Source: Platerodrilus igneus | Lineage: Eukaryota > Arthropoda > Insecta > Coleoptera > Lycidae | Direction of reading: 5' to 3' | Assembly (NCBI GenBank): GCA_036346225.1 | Contig: JARFIW010000593.1 | Coordinates: 558,001 to 622,000 of the forward strand | DNA length: 64,000 nucleotides | Shown here: piece by piece, positions 32,763 to 45,949 of the stretch | Position numbering within the stretch: position 1 is the first letter of the stretch | Layout of the letters: every line of letters begins with the position of its first letter | Position numbers and translations under genes: made by a program | The notes under the pieces: generated by a model | Database searches by the model: none | The model's input: the letters and a program-made list of their open reading frames with translations, nothing else | What the model was told of the DNA's origin: nothing

Positions 32763-33144
32763 AATAAAAATTTAACCACCACAACTGTTATCATAAGAAA
32801 TGAATGATGTGAATTTAGAAATTATTTTTGTATATATTAGCTTGTTTATGTTTTAAAATATAAAGCATACATTGGTATTGTTTAATTTTTCAAATGTTCA
32901 CGTAACTGAAATGGGTATCTAAGTAATTATGAAAAGAATTATAACAAAGATGTGTATTATTTTTTAAAAGGGTGTTATAAACGTTTTACAAAATTATTAA
33001 TCAGAATCGTTTTATTTAAAACTATAACATAATTTTATTGACATCTATTAATATCTATAGTCGAAATACAACAATTTAGAAACTTATAAGAAAACAAAAG
33101 TGTAATTAATAGTGTTACAAAATTTTCAGTCTTCGGCTTAAAAT

Positions 33145-33977
33145 TTAAACATCGCTCGTAAATGCGTGGAATGGAAACCTGTTGTATTCCTCCATATACT
33201 CAACTTGTTTACAAATACTGTTTTCAAACAATCTTGGGTAGGTTCTTATAAATTCGTATAATATGACCCCAATATCACTATTACTGTATTTGCTTTTAAT
33301 TACATCATGTGCGAGATTCTGTGGGATATCATTCCTATTATATCTTTCCATTGCGACATCTAACAGAAACAGATCTATATTAGAGTACCCTTTTCCGTTA
33401 GTTCTTTTAAAGTATTAGCATGGTTGAGTACGATCTGAGATACCCTAAAAGTGCTCTAAAGTTCCTTTGGTAAATATCATATAATTCCCATCAAATGTCA
33501 TCATCTTCACTAAACAATTCTTATTTAAATAAAACGCAAGTTGTCGAATTTGCATATCTGATTTTGCATGCCAACTTCCATAGTGCGTATAATGTGTGGA
33601 AGATTTGATATAAACTTCCTAAATACGTTGAGGATACATCAAGTACGCTCTGCGAAATGGTGTCAACAAATCTAAAAATTATTTTGTAATCGTCGAACGG
33701 GTTCAGGCCTACAATTATGATTTTGAAGAATATTTTGTTATGGTGTATGGTTTTCAAATAGTAACTTGGTTCGTTCTAACTGAATTGCGGCGTTTATACG
33801 TTCTTTATGTGTTGCGGTCGATTGGTTTTCCAAATCCTTAATTTGTTCCCACTTATTGGCTGTAATTTTAGTTCCTCCTGAAATAAACCATCTCGATGTG
33901 CCTTTCGTTGTGTTTTTATGGCATCACATCCAGTAAAACATTTTGCACACACTGCACGCAATACTTAAGATGTTCAT
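33145..33977 (-). pseudogene. P2, right-arm copy (no LTR insertion)
   Basis: This copy contains the uninterrupted LTR target site, proving that P2 was once continuous. It is several bases shorter than the left copy because of single-base deletions (near 33385, 33445, 33535 and 33630), mostly in runs. It starts at ATG 33975-33977 (minus) and ends at TAA 33145-33147. The C2H2 finger region is intact apart from small changes. Confidence 0.65.
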
Positions 33978-34679
33978 TCTAGAAAATTATTGATTAACAG
34001 TTTTGAATTATACATGTAAATATTAATTTCTTCTACGTTTGCAAAATTCAAACTAAGACTTACTCTTCTTTGTCGATAGTCCTCACACGAAATTTTAAAC
34101 CAAAGACTGAAAATTCAGTATTACTATTAATTACACTATAAACGACTTTACGTTTTACAAAATAAACTTAAAATGAACTTTTGGTATCATTTCCCCCCGT
34201 ATTTATGTACATAGAGAAAGTATAAGTATAATTTGTCCTTACATTAACCCAATTTAAATCAAATTATAGAATGTGTATTCCCGTATATTAACTAGAATTG
34301 TGGAAAGTGCTTTTATTAAATTAATAGTCAGACGTCATCGACAAACAATGCAAGGCTAATGATAATACATTTCACTAAATTTATTTAGAATATACGTCTT
34401 ATGTTGAACTACATTTAAAATAGATTATCGAACCACTTTCTAGGTCACCGTGCAGAATTAATATATGTATTATACCTTTTGGTTTAATCATTTGTATGTG
34501 GATTCACTAATTGAAAATTTTAACAATTCTAGCCACTAATAAATATTTTTGGAGTTTAACTCTATTATCGAGCTAAATCTAAATAAAAATGCAAAGGTGT
34601 TTTGCTGATAGGTTTTTGAATATTAATGCAATATATACAGGTCTTTGTTGGAACTAATTTTAAAAGACGTGATAATTAA

Positions 34680-34975
34680 TTTTAATTCCCCAGGAAAATT
34701 CTATACTAATTTATAGGTTACACCAGGGGTTTATCTCAAAAGACAGAGCGATACGGTTTAGAAATAGATTAAAGGTGAATTATATACGGTGCTTGCAAAA
34801 GGTTATTCTGCAAATCAGTAAGGGGTCATTCGATTTGAAAAAAATTCCGAGGGATTTGAGAACCTAAGGAAAAACATAGTAATAATTGAAATCTCACACG
34901 ATGGTATATTAAAAATACTGCTAAGAGTAATTTTGTTTAATAATTCTAAAAATGGCGTTGGTGGTTAAATACATA
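34680..34975 (+). repeat. Diverged satellite unit (right arm)
   Basis: The inverted counterpart of 16735-17035, with CTAAAAATGGCGTTGGTGG near 34945-34963. Confidence 0.6.
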
Positions 34976-35157
34976 CAGGTAAAACCCACTATAAAACAAT
35001 TATACGCGTCACTTTTCCAGTCAAGACTTGCATATAACGCCAACAAATGTAATAAGGAGCTGCGCACGCTCGACTATCGGCATAAAAGGCGAGAGCCATG
35101 TTCCAGTGCATTAGTCGTCAAAGTATCGTCGAGTTTGATTAAAATTATAAATTAAAG

Positions 35158-35980
35158 ATGGATTTTTCTTGTGTTGACGTTACAAGTGATGTGCGAGTAC
35201 CACAATTAAATATCAACCAACTAGTTGGTAAGTCAACCTATAGGTTAGGCGAATTTCCTTCAAATTATCACCACCATATATTAGAAGTTGGTTTTGATTT
35301 ATATGGTGGTCTTCAACCTGCCATCCAAGTTATTTGCTGTAGTGGTATGTGTGCTGATTCTACGATAACATTCTCTTACTTTGATTGGGAAAAATTGTGT
35401 ACTTTTCAAGTGGAATTTCAAATTCACCAATTTGCTCAAGACTCAAAACAAGTCAGATTAAATGGTTTGACTACTGGAAACGATGTTGTTGACATACAAT
35501 TGGATCAAGATTTCAAATTGCAGCTGAGCACAGCTTTTAATAGAAGTATATGGTTGTTGAACAATTTTGAAAAAGAGAATTTATATAATATGTAGATTAC
35601 GAAAGATGGGAATGTTATTGTGCTACCTGCGTACGAGTGCATCAAGCTATTAAATTTGCGAGAATTGATCTGTTTTAAAATGGCTGAGTTAAGGTGTAGA
35701 AACTTTCCAGAATTTTACGAAAATTTGTTGGTGATATAAAAAGTATGTAGAAATACGACGGAGGAAGAAGGGTTCAAACGTTATTAGAGGAGAGAGCAGT
35801 GCCAGTATTTCTCTGTCTAATGATTGCAGCAATTTAAATTACTTGACAGTGTTGGAACTTATTAAATGTTTCCCCATTCAGTACTTAAAAGATGCAACTG
35901 CAAGGCAATCGCTTGCACAAATGTTTAGAGATTTGGCTATCCCAGATTCGCCAGACTCTGGTTACCACAGCGGTTTATAG
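35158..35980 (+). pseudogene. P1, right-arm copy
   Basis: Nearly identical to P1 at 15707-16534. A GAG-to-TAG substitution at 35593-35595 truncates it to 145 residues. Further one-base deletions follow near 35722, 35745 and 35775. The C-terminal DSGYHSGL codons are still present before TAG at 35978-35980. Confidence 0.75.
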
Positions 35981-37539
35981 ATGTTATCAATACGTGTATG
36001 TATTCTATTAAAACATTATATTTTCTTGATAAAGTTTGTTTTACATATTTGTATCGCCAACATTACCATAAATTATTAATAGACGTATTAAACTATCCTG
36101 TTTTTATTTTTAGGTTTAAAGTGGTGTACCCGCAAATAATAAACACAATTTACCGCATGTTAACAAAAGTTGTGGGAAATTTAAAACAAGTTTAACGGTG
36201 ACTTGGTGTTAGAATTTGTAGGTAGTAAGGCTAAGTCCTACTGTATTGTACGCGAGAAGGACACGATTAAAAGATTAAAGGGATCTCACGAAGTGTAGTT
36301 AAGTAAAACCGAGGGTCTTACAACCTATAACGAGCATATACCCCAAAAGGGGTGGGTATGCAACTACGCAGCAGTGCGTGGGAGAATAAGGATTCTCTCA
36401 ATAAGAAATTAAAGTTTCCATGTACGTAGCACCAGTTATTGGGTAATGGTAGAAATGTTAAACCTATAAAGGCGATTATTAATTGTGGTATAGTGACCGC
36501 GTTTGTGCACTCTTCGAGTGTCTTCGGCAATCTTCGATTGTTTCCAAAAAAATATATTCAAGGCTGCCATTTAATGTCGTGGTGTAACATCGTCCACGGT
36601 TAAGCTTATACATCCGTCGGCAGCAAAGTACTTAAAGTCTGGGTCTTGCAGTATCGCTTTTACAAGAATAGCTCACAGCGACACAAGGAAAAACAGCACG
36701 GTATGTCATTAAGCAGTAAACGTTCAGCTCCGCCAGTTGTTAAAGGGTCTTGTACGAAACAACCAACATCCGTGTAAAGCGTGCGAGATGGAGGTGTTAA
36801 AGTCTGCATACCCTGGTCCTAATAGCACAGCAACCTAATTAAAGTAGGTCAGTAAGCAATATTTAATTGCTGTTAATTGACTTTCATTTAGCGTACTTTC
36901 CTATTGTAATAACCGCATTTGTTTGGAGAAGAAATTATAAACAGCTTTCAAATGTGATTCACATGTTCGTTAAGAATCTAGAATATTTGCTGGATTACGA
37001 GTTACAAATGAATTAATGCTACATTAGAAGTTTCGAAAATATTGAATTTTAATGCTTCTACAGCGTCACGTAAGGTAATTTAGGTAATTGATGTAGGATA
37101 TCAATATGTAATAAGACCCATTTACTTTACTCTAATATTGTTTTATGATTATTATTGAACAGTACTTAATGTGGTTTATTACATTTTGATAATTCTGAAA
37201 TTTAGGTAGTTAATGATGTCATACACAAAATTTCTAATTAACGTGGTTGGTATCTAGCGAAGGTAAGTGACACGCATTTTCAATTACGAATGCATTCTTC
37301 TTTTCATTACAGGAGAAATTCCATAGATTTCATACCAGCAAAATGCGCTTTCTTAATTATTAACCAGGCGATCATTACGTCAAAAGTTGACCTTCCCATT
37401 TAGATATTTAAAACACATTACATTGGAATGATTAGTTTATTAAACTGTAAATAAATTATTAAAATTTTGTGTGCTTATTTCTTTGTATTGGTTAAAGCAT
37501 ATACCTTGGGTAGCGAAAAAGGTTTTAAAAATGGAGTTA

Positions 37540-38468
37540 AATATATACGAGCAAAAATTTAGAGGTTTGAGAGCTTAAAGTGTAACTTTGTAAGAAGTAG
37601 TCCTATTGCAAATCTGTTTGCAGATTCGGATTCTACATAAAATTCTAGACTAACAAGATGTATCGCATGACTAAAAAATTTATAAGAACGCTCAAAAGTG
37701 GTTACAGGTAAGAAATATTAAAATTGGGGTAGCTCCCTTGGGGGTGATGATATCTGAAAAATTTAAAGAGATTTGGGTAGCTGAGAAAATTCTAATATTA
37801 ATTGATACCAAACAAATTACATTTATCTCGTGGGTGGAAATGTGGAGAAAGATTTATCTCGCAGAGGGTATATGTGTAACTTTGCAGGGCGTGGTCCGAT
37901 TTCAAATCTGTTTACAGATTCGAATTCTTCGTAAAATTCTAAGCTAATTTAATGTATCGCATGACTAAAAAAATTTATAAGAACGCTCAAAAGTCGCTAC
38001 AGGTAAGAAATCTTAAAATGAGGGTAGCTCCCTTGGGGATGGTGCAATCTAAAAAATTCCTAGAAATTCGGGTAGCTGAGAAAATTCTAATATTAATTGA
38101 TACCAAACAAGATAGGTGTATCTCGAAAGATGCAATGGCTAGTCGAAGAAAACTATTTGTTAGGTTTGCTTATAGAGCAAAGAGCAAAATTTAGAGGTTC
38201 CAGACTTTAAAGGGGTATAACTTTGCAGGGCGTGGTCCGATTTCAAATCTGTTTACAGATTCGAATTCTGCGTAAAATTTTAGACTAACAAGATGTATCG
38301 CATGTATAAAAAAATTTATAAGAACGCTCAAAGTCGCTACAGGTAAGAAATCTTAAAATGAGGGTAGCTCCCTGGGGGGGTGATGCAATCTAAAAAATTC
38401 TTAGAGATTCGGGTAGCTGAGAAAAATCTAATATTAATTGATACCAAACAATATAGGTTTATCTCGTG
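37540..38468 (+). repeat. Satellite-like array (right)
   Basis: Inverted counterpart of 13214-14160, three units. The last unit stops at ATCTCGTG (38461-38468), after which similarity to the left arm ends. Confidence 0.88.
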
Positions 38469-40317
38469 ATATTAAGGATAAATAAGAAAATCGACGGATT
38501 CACTTCATCAGAGGTATTGTAATGTACATTGTACCATTAGTTAAAGATAGCATGTCCTAATCAAGAATGAATCATGGCGGATGGCTTCTGAAAGACGATC
38601 CTTTGTTTTCACTGTTCTGTTCGGTCGGAAATATGATATGTGTTTATTACGAACCGTGGGAATTGTATTAAAATTCCTTTCACATGATAATAACAAACTG
38701 TTAATAAGAAAACACAAAGGTAATTTACCCAACCCTATTTTTCTAAAACTAAGTTACACAAATATGCATAATATTCTATATTAATAAAACTTTGCAAAAA
38801 TCACTACAAACCTATGGGACTAATCTTTTCTCTTTACCAAAACAATAGGGTTAGACCACGGACTGGTAAATGGTTAAACGACTTTGAGACGGAGCATCTG
38901 GTCGAGCTCGGAATGAGCACTCCAAAGGAGTGTAGGCGAGAAGGGATAGTACCGCTGTTTGGTAAGTTTAGCAGAAGTACGAATGCGGTGTTGAACTAAA
39001 GTGGTACAAACAAGATCGATAGGTTATTTACAAAAAGTGGTAGAATCAAAGAGTTCAAACCAAGTTTTTGTTCGAAAGTAAGTTTGGAAACAATGTAGGT
39101 AAGATTAGAGGTGAAGATGGTTAAATGGAAAGAGGAAGTAAAAGTCAATAAGCGATCACGAAAATTAGAGACACATTGTATCGATTTACAAAAATTGATA
39201 CCGAGAACTAGCTGACGAGAAACTTCAGGAATGACCAATACTTCCAGAGTACTAACAGAATTTAGGAAAAGAAAAGAAACGGAACAAAAGATGGTATATT
39301 TAAAATTATCAGCCAAACTACAGAAACAGGGAGAGGAGGTATAAAAATTTAATTTAAGATAACGCAAACAGTGCAAACTGGGACCACCAAGAATAATTTG
39401 AGTGGTTCTGGGTCAAGAAGACCAGTAAAAAGAAATACCGAAAATTTTGTCTAGCAAAAAAGAACGTTCGCGCCACGAACATTAGCACAGATACATAAAA
39501 GGACAACCCGAGGTTAGTGCAGGAATAGGGTATGCGTTTCGGTCCAGAAACCCTACCGTCAGTATAAAAATTTTTTACAGTTAGGACTCCCTTACGACTG
39601 CAATCATAATAATGCAGAACATGACGACGAGCACAATAAGAAAAGATATGCCTAACTAACCGCAATAAAACTAATCGTCGAATTAGTAGAAGTAGATGCA
39701 AAAGAAGGAATAGCAGCAGAAAACAAATTGGTTCCACGAGCGGGCGTGAAACGAGTAGTACAAGACCGATTATAGAACCCAGCAGTATTTCTAGTAGTCG
39801 TAGTGGGTACAAAATCAAAATCTGGTTCCACATGAAAACGTTCATCTAGGCTGTAGAGTACATAACTATTAGCTTTAAGTTTCTTGTGTTTTCAAGCATC
39901 CCTCTCCAACTCTTGCATCGAATTGACAATATTTGAAATTCTTGTTTGCTTGTTTTACACAGTTGTGGAAAAACGAAAATAGGTTGTGAGATAAAATGTG
40001 TTGAAACGTGAATGATGGAACTCAAAATTTAGTGCAATTTGTAAGGCGCTGCATTAAACTAACAATAAATTAGAGGTGAAAGAAAGAAGTAATTAATCTT
40101 GAATAAACTCACATGTTATCGAAGCATCTTGAATAATTTTAATTTCGTGTACAATAGTGTTTAAAAGCAAGACATGCGATTAAATCCATATTTATATTCA
40201 AATCATAAATTGAAAACCATAAAGATAATGTTTTATTTCTGTAGAATACACATTGGAACTAAAATCAATAGTTGTAAATTATTTTAATCTACAAGAATGT
40301 AAACAAGCAAATTATAA
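38469..40317. other. Degraded ORF traces, no gene
   Basis: A plus-strand frame at 38814-38999 has protein-like residues (RTGKWLNDFETEHLVELGM, FSRSTNAVLN). Beyond it, many stops appear although composition stays purine-rich to about 39850. It could be the remains of a retroelement gag, but nothing diagnostic is seen. Confidence 0.35.
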
Positions 40318-40331
40318 CCATATATATATAA

Positions 40332-40382
<51 letters not shown>
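40318..40382. repeat. (AT)n microsatellite
   Basis: An AT tract interrupted once by ACC. Confidence 0.97.
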
Positions 40383-40383
<1 letters not shown>

Positions 40384-40595
40384 CTTCGATTACTTCATAA
40401 GGTTGTTGGAAACTAATTCGCTCTGACAAAGCTTAAGGAAGCTGAAAATGGCCGGTCAATGGATGTTTCCTCCCCTTGTGAATTAATAAAGCTATTGTTT
40501 TGGTAATGGCTATACAAGTATTAGCTCGATTTGTATAGGTGAATAAAGCTTATTATTCTCATAAAAGTTTATTAATAAATACACCTTATTTTTTA

Positions 40596-40598
<3 letters not shown>

Positions 40599-40638
<40 letters not shown>
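40599..40638. repeat. (AT)n microsatellite
   Basis: A continuous TA tract of about 40 bases. Confidence 0.97.
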
Positions 40639-40639
<1 letters not shown>

Positions 40640-42409
40640 CAACAACGCACCTTGCCGGCTAACTGCTGGGGTTCGTTGGAGAGCACTATAGGCGTGGGTT
40701 TATGTATGAATAAAATTAGGGCCACTTAGGGGCAGAAAATTTAATGAGAATATAAATCTCAAACGAATAACTTGACTAAATCGGAAATATTTTGGGCACC
40801 ACCTGTTTCGGTAATAGACGCAGTGACACATTCAACTGGAAACAGGAAAATTGAGTGTCAATCAAGTATATGTAAAAGATATCAATTATTATAAATAAAG
40901 TAGTCGAGAGGTTAATTTTTAGCGTATCGCATATAATGTCATTTTAAATAATATTGAATACAAACTCTCATGCTCGAGTAATTCAAATAAATAAATATGT
41001 AAATCATAAAAAGTGATTATTATAAACTTCAAGAGTATGCGACGATCAACGCAGTTACCATGGTTACCTCGTTGTTACAAACAAAACATAAACGTTTACG
41101 TATATGTGGATTTCAGCTGTTAAAAATTATGGTAACAATAATTTAAGCAATAGAGTAGATTAATACATTTCCAGCTGATAATAATATTAGGTACCCTATT
41201 TTAATCTTGTAAATATTTAAATATAACATCAAAGAACTTCAATAAGATTACTAGCAACGTTATACACACAAATACATGTTATAGGAATCTACCAATATAC
41301 CTGATTCTTCTGACAGGCTGATAGTAGCATCAAAAACTAAATAAGATAAGGAAAGAGATATACGACCTTGTTATCCGTTTGCTTTGTATGCTGAACACGA
41401 CCCTCGACGGTGTATAACAGATGTGCCTCCGAGCGTGTTATGTTACAATACAGATGATCAGGGTTTCCAAGATCGACGGTAAGTGTTTGAAAATAGATTC
41501 AGAACTTGTTTTACCAGGTGACGATACGGGAATACGGCAATATTTGTTGTGCTGTATCAAATCTCCTGTCCCGATTTACCTGGGCTTCCAAACTTCTAAG
41601 TACCAAACTTCAAAAATTTCAAACTCTCAAAAGTTTCCTAAGATAACCAATACAAAGGGAATTACAACAGAGCAAGATAAACGTATAATAAGATATTATT
41701 ACTAAATACTTACCCCTGTATTAGGGGAACACGATAAATAAGTACTCGCAGATACTTGATGAGATAAATGTGGTTTATTGGCCATGAGTGCTCACGGCAC
41801 CATCAAATCCAAAAATGAATATCCATTCACCTTATGTGAACTAGTTTGAAAGATAGCGCGTCCGCTCTTATCAAACCTTCACGTGTTTAACAACTATATA
41901 AATGTTAATCAATATTCAGAATTAAATTTATACTGGGCGATACGGAATTGTAGGCCGATATAATAAGATATTAAAGAATTAAATAAAAGGAGCATTTGTA
42001 AATACTACACTATATAATTCGAGTACCGTTTAATTTAATCAAGCACAGATGCTATGCATTTCAAATACTCTAGAAGTGTTTTTGACATGTGGTATCCAAA
42101 TATTTTAATCTATTATCATACTATTTCCTAAACTGGGCTCAATTTTATTCTGCATTTCGTCCGGACATGTACTTTCTGCGTTATTGATTCTATTATTTCA
42201 CGCCTTCTACGAAAAATTTACATTCTCTGTGCATTGCTCTTTTGTGTAGACCCACTGGTTTAGCTATGTTTACAACATCAATGAGTTTTGCTACTTTTGT
42301 GATGATTCATCATTGAGCGAGATCAAGAATGTTTAAATGTTTCACCTTCCTTTCACTTTCTTTTCGATTTCTGTCTGACCTGAACGACCTACGGTAAAAA
42401 CCTTTATAT
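40639..42409. other. No gene seen
   Basis: AT-rich DNA. A 94-codon plus-strand frame at 41421-41705 has no recognised motif and a Lys/Ser-rich random-looking end. Confidence 0.55.
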
Positions 42410-42479
42410 TGTTACGGGGTCCCCACTTCTTCAGGACAAATCAAAATTTAATTCATTTAATGTTTATTTACCCGTAACA
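42410..42479 (+). repeat. 70-bp element with TGTTACGG ends
   Basis: It begins TGTTACGGGG and ends ACCCGTAACA, giving 9-base inverted ends. It is repeated in inverted orientation at 48236-48304. Confidence 0.6.
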
Positions 42480-42814
42480 AATTATTTTTAGTAGTGACTG
42501 TATGCAATAAAGGTATGCGAAGAGTAGATGAGTATTAGAAATTAGTCCTTTGATCCGATTATCAAAACCCCGCTATGTCTATATTTTGTTTGATTATCAT
42601 ATACTCAGTGACATGGAAAGTGTAACACCAAGAAGGGGTGGGAATTTTTTGACCAAATCTGGCAGATATGTTTAATTACTAAAAGGTAACAATTAATTAA
42701 AATTTTGTTGCGATAGGTCAAGCGGTATTGATATAACTGAAACGTCTTTCGTTTCTTTCTAACATTATTATCTGGTGCATTTTTTGCAAGTTTTGATTAA
42801 ATTTTGTGTTGTAT

Positions 42815-43985
42815 TTTGCTACGGACAATGACGTAGCCGGAAGAAAACGTAAATATACCAGGCTAATTACCAATGCGGAGATGGGAGGGGTTCCTAGCAA
42901 CACAAAAATAATACATCGCCAACAATTTTCTATTTACAATAAAAACATAAATATAGAAATTTCTATCGAAACAGCAAAACAAAATTAACTAAGGTTACTA
43001 TTTAATAAAACAATTTTACTCTATGGACAAATACACTAATTGTTCCACAAAGTGCGCAATTCGTAGCTAACATGCAATCAGTACCATAAAGAACTACGCT
43101 GATACTTTTGTATAAGCGGATGGGTTAATTAAAAAAACATTAAATTTAGAAACCTTTCTAGTAAGGATTTTACCGTACGAAGCATTTGTTATAACTCTAA
43201 TCAGTGAAAAAAAAGAATACTGCTGATACTTTCGTATAAGCAGATGGGTTAAGTACAAAAAGCAAAAGCATTAAAGTTCGAAACTTTTCTAGTAAGGATT
43301 CTACCAGAACAAACATTAGCGTATCTAATTTCAAATTGGGTTTATTCCTGGTTATGTTAAAAAAAGGAAAACAAGTCACATACATGTGTCGGGATACTTA
43401 TCTTGTCAGTCCTCGGAAGCGAATTGACCCAGCATCGTCGCGGTAGACAGCAACAATCATACTAGTACCGTAATTGCAACGGCGGTCTACATGCAAGAGC
43501 AGTTGATCTACATCAAGGAATAATCGGGCTACGCAACAAGCAATTTAGCCTCCAGCTAAGAGCTAAAAAAAGGAAAATCTTACTAATATTAACAACTCAG
43601 GAGCGCTAACCGATCCACACCAAATCTACACATTTGATAGAGGAGAAACGTGCATCGCTCTTGGAGTAACAGAACGAGTAGTTTTTACAAGTGCATCGAC
43701 GCACAAACTGAAGAATCAAAGTTTAAAAGGAGTTCAAAATAACACGAACTCGAAAAGCAAACATCCGCGTTATCGAAACGCGATTGAAACTGGAAAACAC
43801 GGTTTCACCGGAGAATAGTAGGATATATTAATTCGACAAATCTTTAGATGAGAAACCCACCAGAACGCAATTATACGTTATCGGAAGGTATAACGCGCTC
43901 ACGGATACCTAAACAGGATATTGACTTATTTAAATTTTATCATAAACTTGTCGTTTTTAAAGCAAAAGGGATTTGAGTTGAAAAG
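42815..43985 (+). repeat. Unclassified interspersed repeat, copy 2
   Basis: Matches 1885-2985 at both ends and in the CAGCTAAGAGCTAAAAA block near 43552-43568. Its centre differs, carrying its own tandem duplication. It is nested in the Tc1-like transposon, so it moved after that transposon was in place. Confidence 0.6.
43087..43325 (+). repeat. ~125-bp tandem duplication in repeat copy 2
   Basis: Two units share CTGATACTTT-GTATAAGC, GATGGGTTAA, CATTAAA and TTTCTAGTAAGGATT-TACC. Copy 1 of the repeat lacks this and has a different minisatellite in its place. Confidence 0.8.
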
Positions 43986-44163
43986 TATTAGTCAGCGTAT
44001 TTCATATTAATTAAGTTGACGGATGTGAGAATAGCAACGTAGTTGATTTAACAAAATTATCGTAAAGCGGACTTATGAATTAACAAGGGGAATTTTTAAC
44101 GCAAAATTGGAATGTAACAATGTGTTAAACTTTAGTTGATTTTCGTGACTTGAGGTCGCGATT

Positions 44164-45183
44164 ATGCCTACAGTGCGGCAACGAGAAAAATACCACCAGT
44201 TGAGCGAATTCGACAGAAGTCAAATTGTTGGGTAGCGTAAAGGTGGTTTTCTCGTGTAGAGAAATTACAAATTGACTTAACCGCAACCAATCCACAATTA
44301 TGTGTTTTATGTGTTGTTATCAATTATGGAATAAGGAGGGGCAGGAATGTCTTAATATATTAACGGATGGCCGAAAACAAGCTAGCGAGGCACAATACCT
44401 CCAACTTTGCCTAATGACTCTAAGAGACCGATTCTCCAGTACCAGGTCAATTTCTAATCACTGGTTAGGTAATGAAGGTTCTGCTGTAACCCTCCGAACG
44501 GTTTATCACCGAAGTAGGGCTTTCAGTTTGCAATTCTCTCAACCACATCATATCTTACCATTAAAGACTCAATACCGACAGCAACGTTTAGAGTGGTGCA
44601 GTTTGCAATTACACTGGAATGTGGAGTGGCATACGGTAGTATTCAGTGATAAATCCCGATTCTGTTAAGTGTGCATGATGGCCGCATAAGAGTTAGAAGG
44701 AGACATGGAGAGCGTGTCAATGTTAAATTTTCTGTTGAAAGGCATGTGCATCGAACCGTAGGGGTTATGGTATAAGGTGCTATAGCGTGTGAAAGTAAGT
44801 CTCATTTGGTATTCATCGGAAGCAATATGAACACCGAAGGCTACGTTAATTAAGTTGTGGGATTCCATATCCTTCCTTATCTCCAGCAGCTCGAAGACCC
44901 ATTTTTCCAGCAGGATAATGCTGTCCTCAGGTAGCGAGGACTACTCTCAACCTATTTGAAGACATCCATGTCAATATTTTACCATTGCCACCCAGATCTC
45001 CCGATATTTCGCCAATTGAACATGTGTTGGACATTATGGGTACCAGCCTGGGGAACTTAGCAAATCCTCCGCATACGCTGGAAGTTCTCCAACATAAAGG
45101 GCAGGTTGATTGGGACACAATACTTTAACAGAACATCAACAACCTACTGCATTCGATGCCCCGAAGGGTGATCGAGTGAAGAA
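44164..45183 (+). pseudogene. Tc1-like transposase
   Basis: The family cuts and pastes transposon DNA using a DDE/D catalytic triad. Here it starts MPTVRQREKYHQLSEFDRSQIVG, then an early stop and frameshifts follow. Recognisable blocks are TLRTVYHRSRAF, RQQRLEWCSLQLHWNVEWH, VFSDKSRFC (first Asp), GVMVWGAIA, FFQQDNA (second Asp, near 44915) and, in another frame, SPDISPIEHVLDIMG (the Glu). It ends near HSMPRRVIE. At least four breaks make it inactive. Confidence 0.9.
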
Positions 45184-45949
45184 ATAAAGGGTCACAAAAC
45201 ATTATTAATAAAAATTGCGTTCATGTTTTGTTTTTTCTTTGAAATTTTTTTCAATTATTATCTTTAAGTAATTAAACATATCTGCCAAGTTTGGTCAAAA
45301 ATTCCCAACCCTTCTTGGTGTTGTAATTTCCATATCCCTGAGTATATAATTTAAATAGTATTCCCTATTTTTTGGTTTTGGTGATTAGAATACGTAACAG
45401 CATGTTAACACGTTGTACATTACGCCTTAGTACTGCACCTTGGTTTTCTAAATATTAATATACACGTTCCACAATAAAGGAAAATTTCACAGAATACCTA
45501 AGAATCCTTAAACGATGTACTTGTAAAACTACTAGATGTTGAAATAATTTTAAATTAAAAAGGCACATTTGATATTTTGAAAGCGTTCTATGTGTGTCAG
45601 TGCACAGGATGTGCTTCCTAGTGGTCGCAGCGAGGGCAACTTTCTACTGACTTACGAGGTAACCAACCCCTTGAAAAGAGAAATTGTAGTATGCATTGGA
45701 AGACGTTATGCACTACTGGAGGACTGGAAATTGTGGCGACGTCTGTGGCTGAGATGCTAAACATGCAAACATTAAAGACGTCGTTACCCTTAGTAGGGAA
45801 AGCTACAACGGCACTGTTGCGATCTAGACTGGTAACGTGGTTCAACCTAATTAAGACTTATTAACCAGACCTTTACGAAAGCCTCGGACCATCAAAGTCA
45901 AGGTGGGCGACTGAGACGAAAAAGTCTGGCCCATCAAATAACGACCGCA

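Larger units (their letters stand above)
31526..38468. repeat. Right arm of giant palindrome
   Basis: The inverted copy of 13214-30640 without the LTR element. It supplies the empty insertion site near 33575-33585. Its genes carry more defects than the left arm: a G-to-T stop in P1, one-base indels in P2, P3, P4 and P1. Most of the indels are in homopolymers. Confidence 0.9.
42604..45342 (+). mobile_element. Tc1-like DNA transposon (inactive)
   Basis: Terminal inverted repeats of about 75 bases lie at 42604-42680 and 45265-45342. They share ACACCAAGAAGGG, TGGGAATTTTTGACCAAA and GGCAGATATGTTTAATTAC. Both ends are flanked by TA, the Tc1/mariner target. A decayed transposase lies at 44164-45183. 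The left half holds a copy of the ~1.1 kb interspersed repeat, which explains the total length of 2.7 kb against the usual 1.5-1.8 kb. Confidence 0.88.

Noticed and set aside
13214..38468. Palindrome as a simple missed-adapter long-read chimera
   Set aside because: A same-molecule fold-back would copy the LTR element into both arms and would not create an 885 bp unshared spacer. Mis-joining of haplotypes remains possible.
39354..39845. 163-codon minus-strand ORF
   Set aside because: Leu-rich low-complexity translation, antisense to purine-rich degraded DNA, with no domain.
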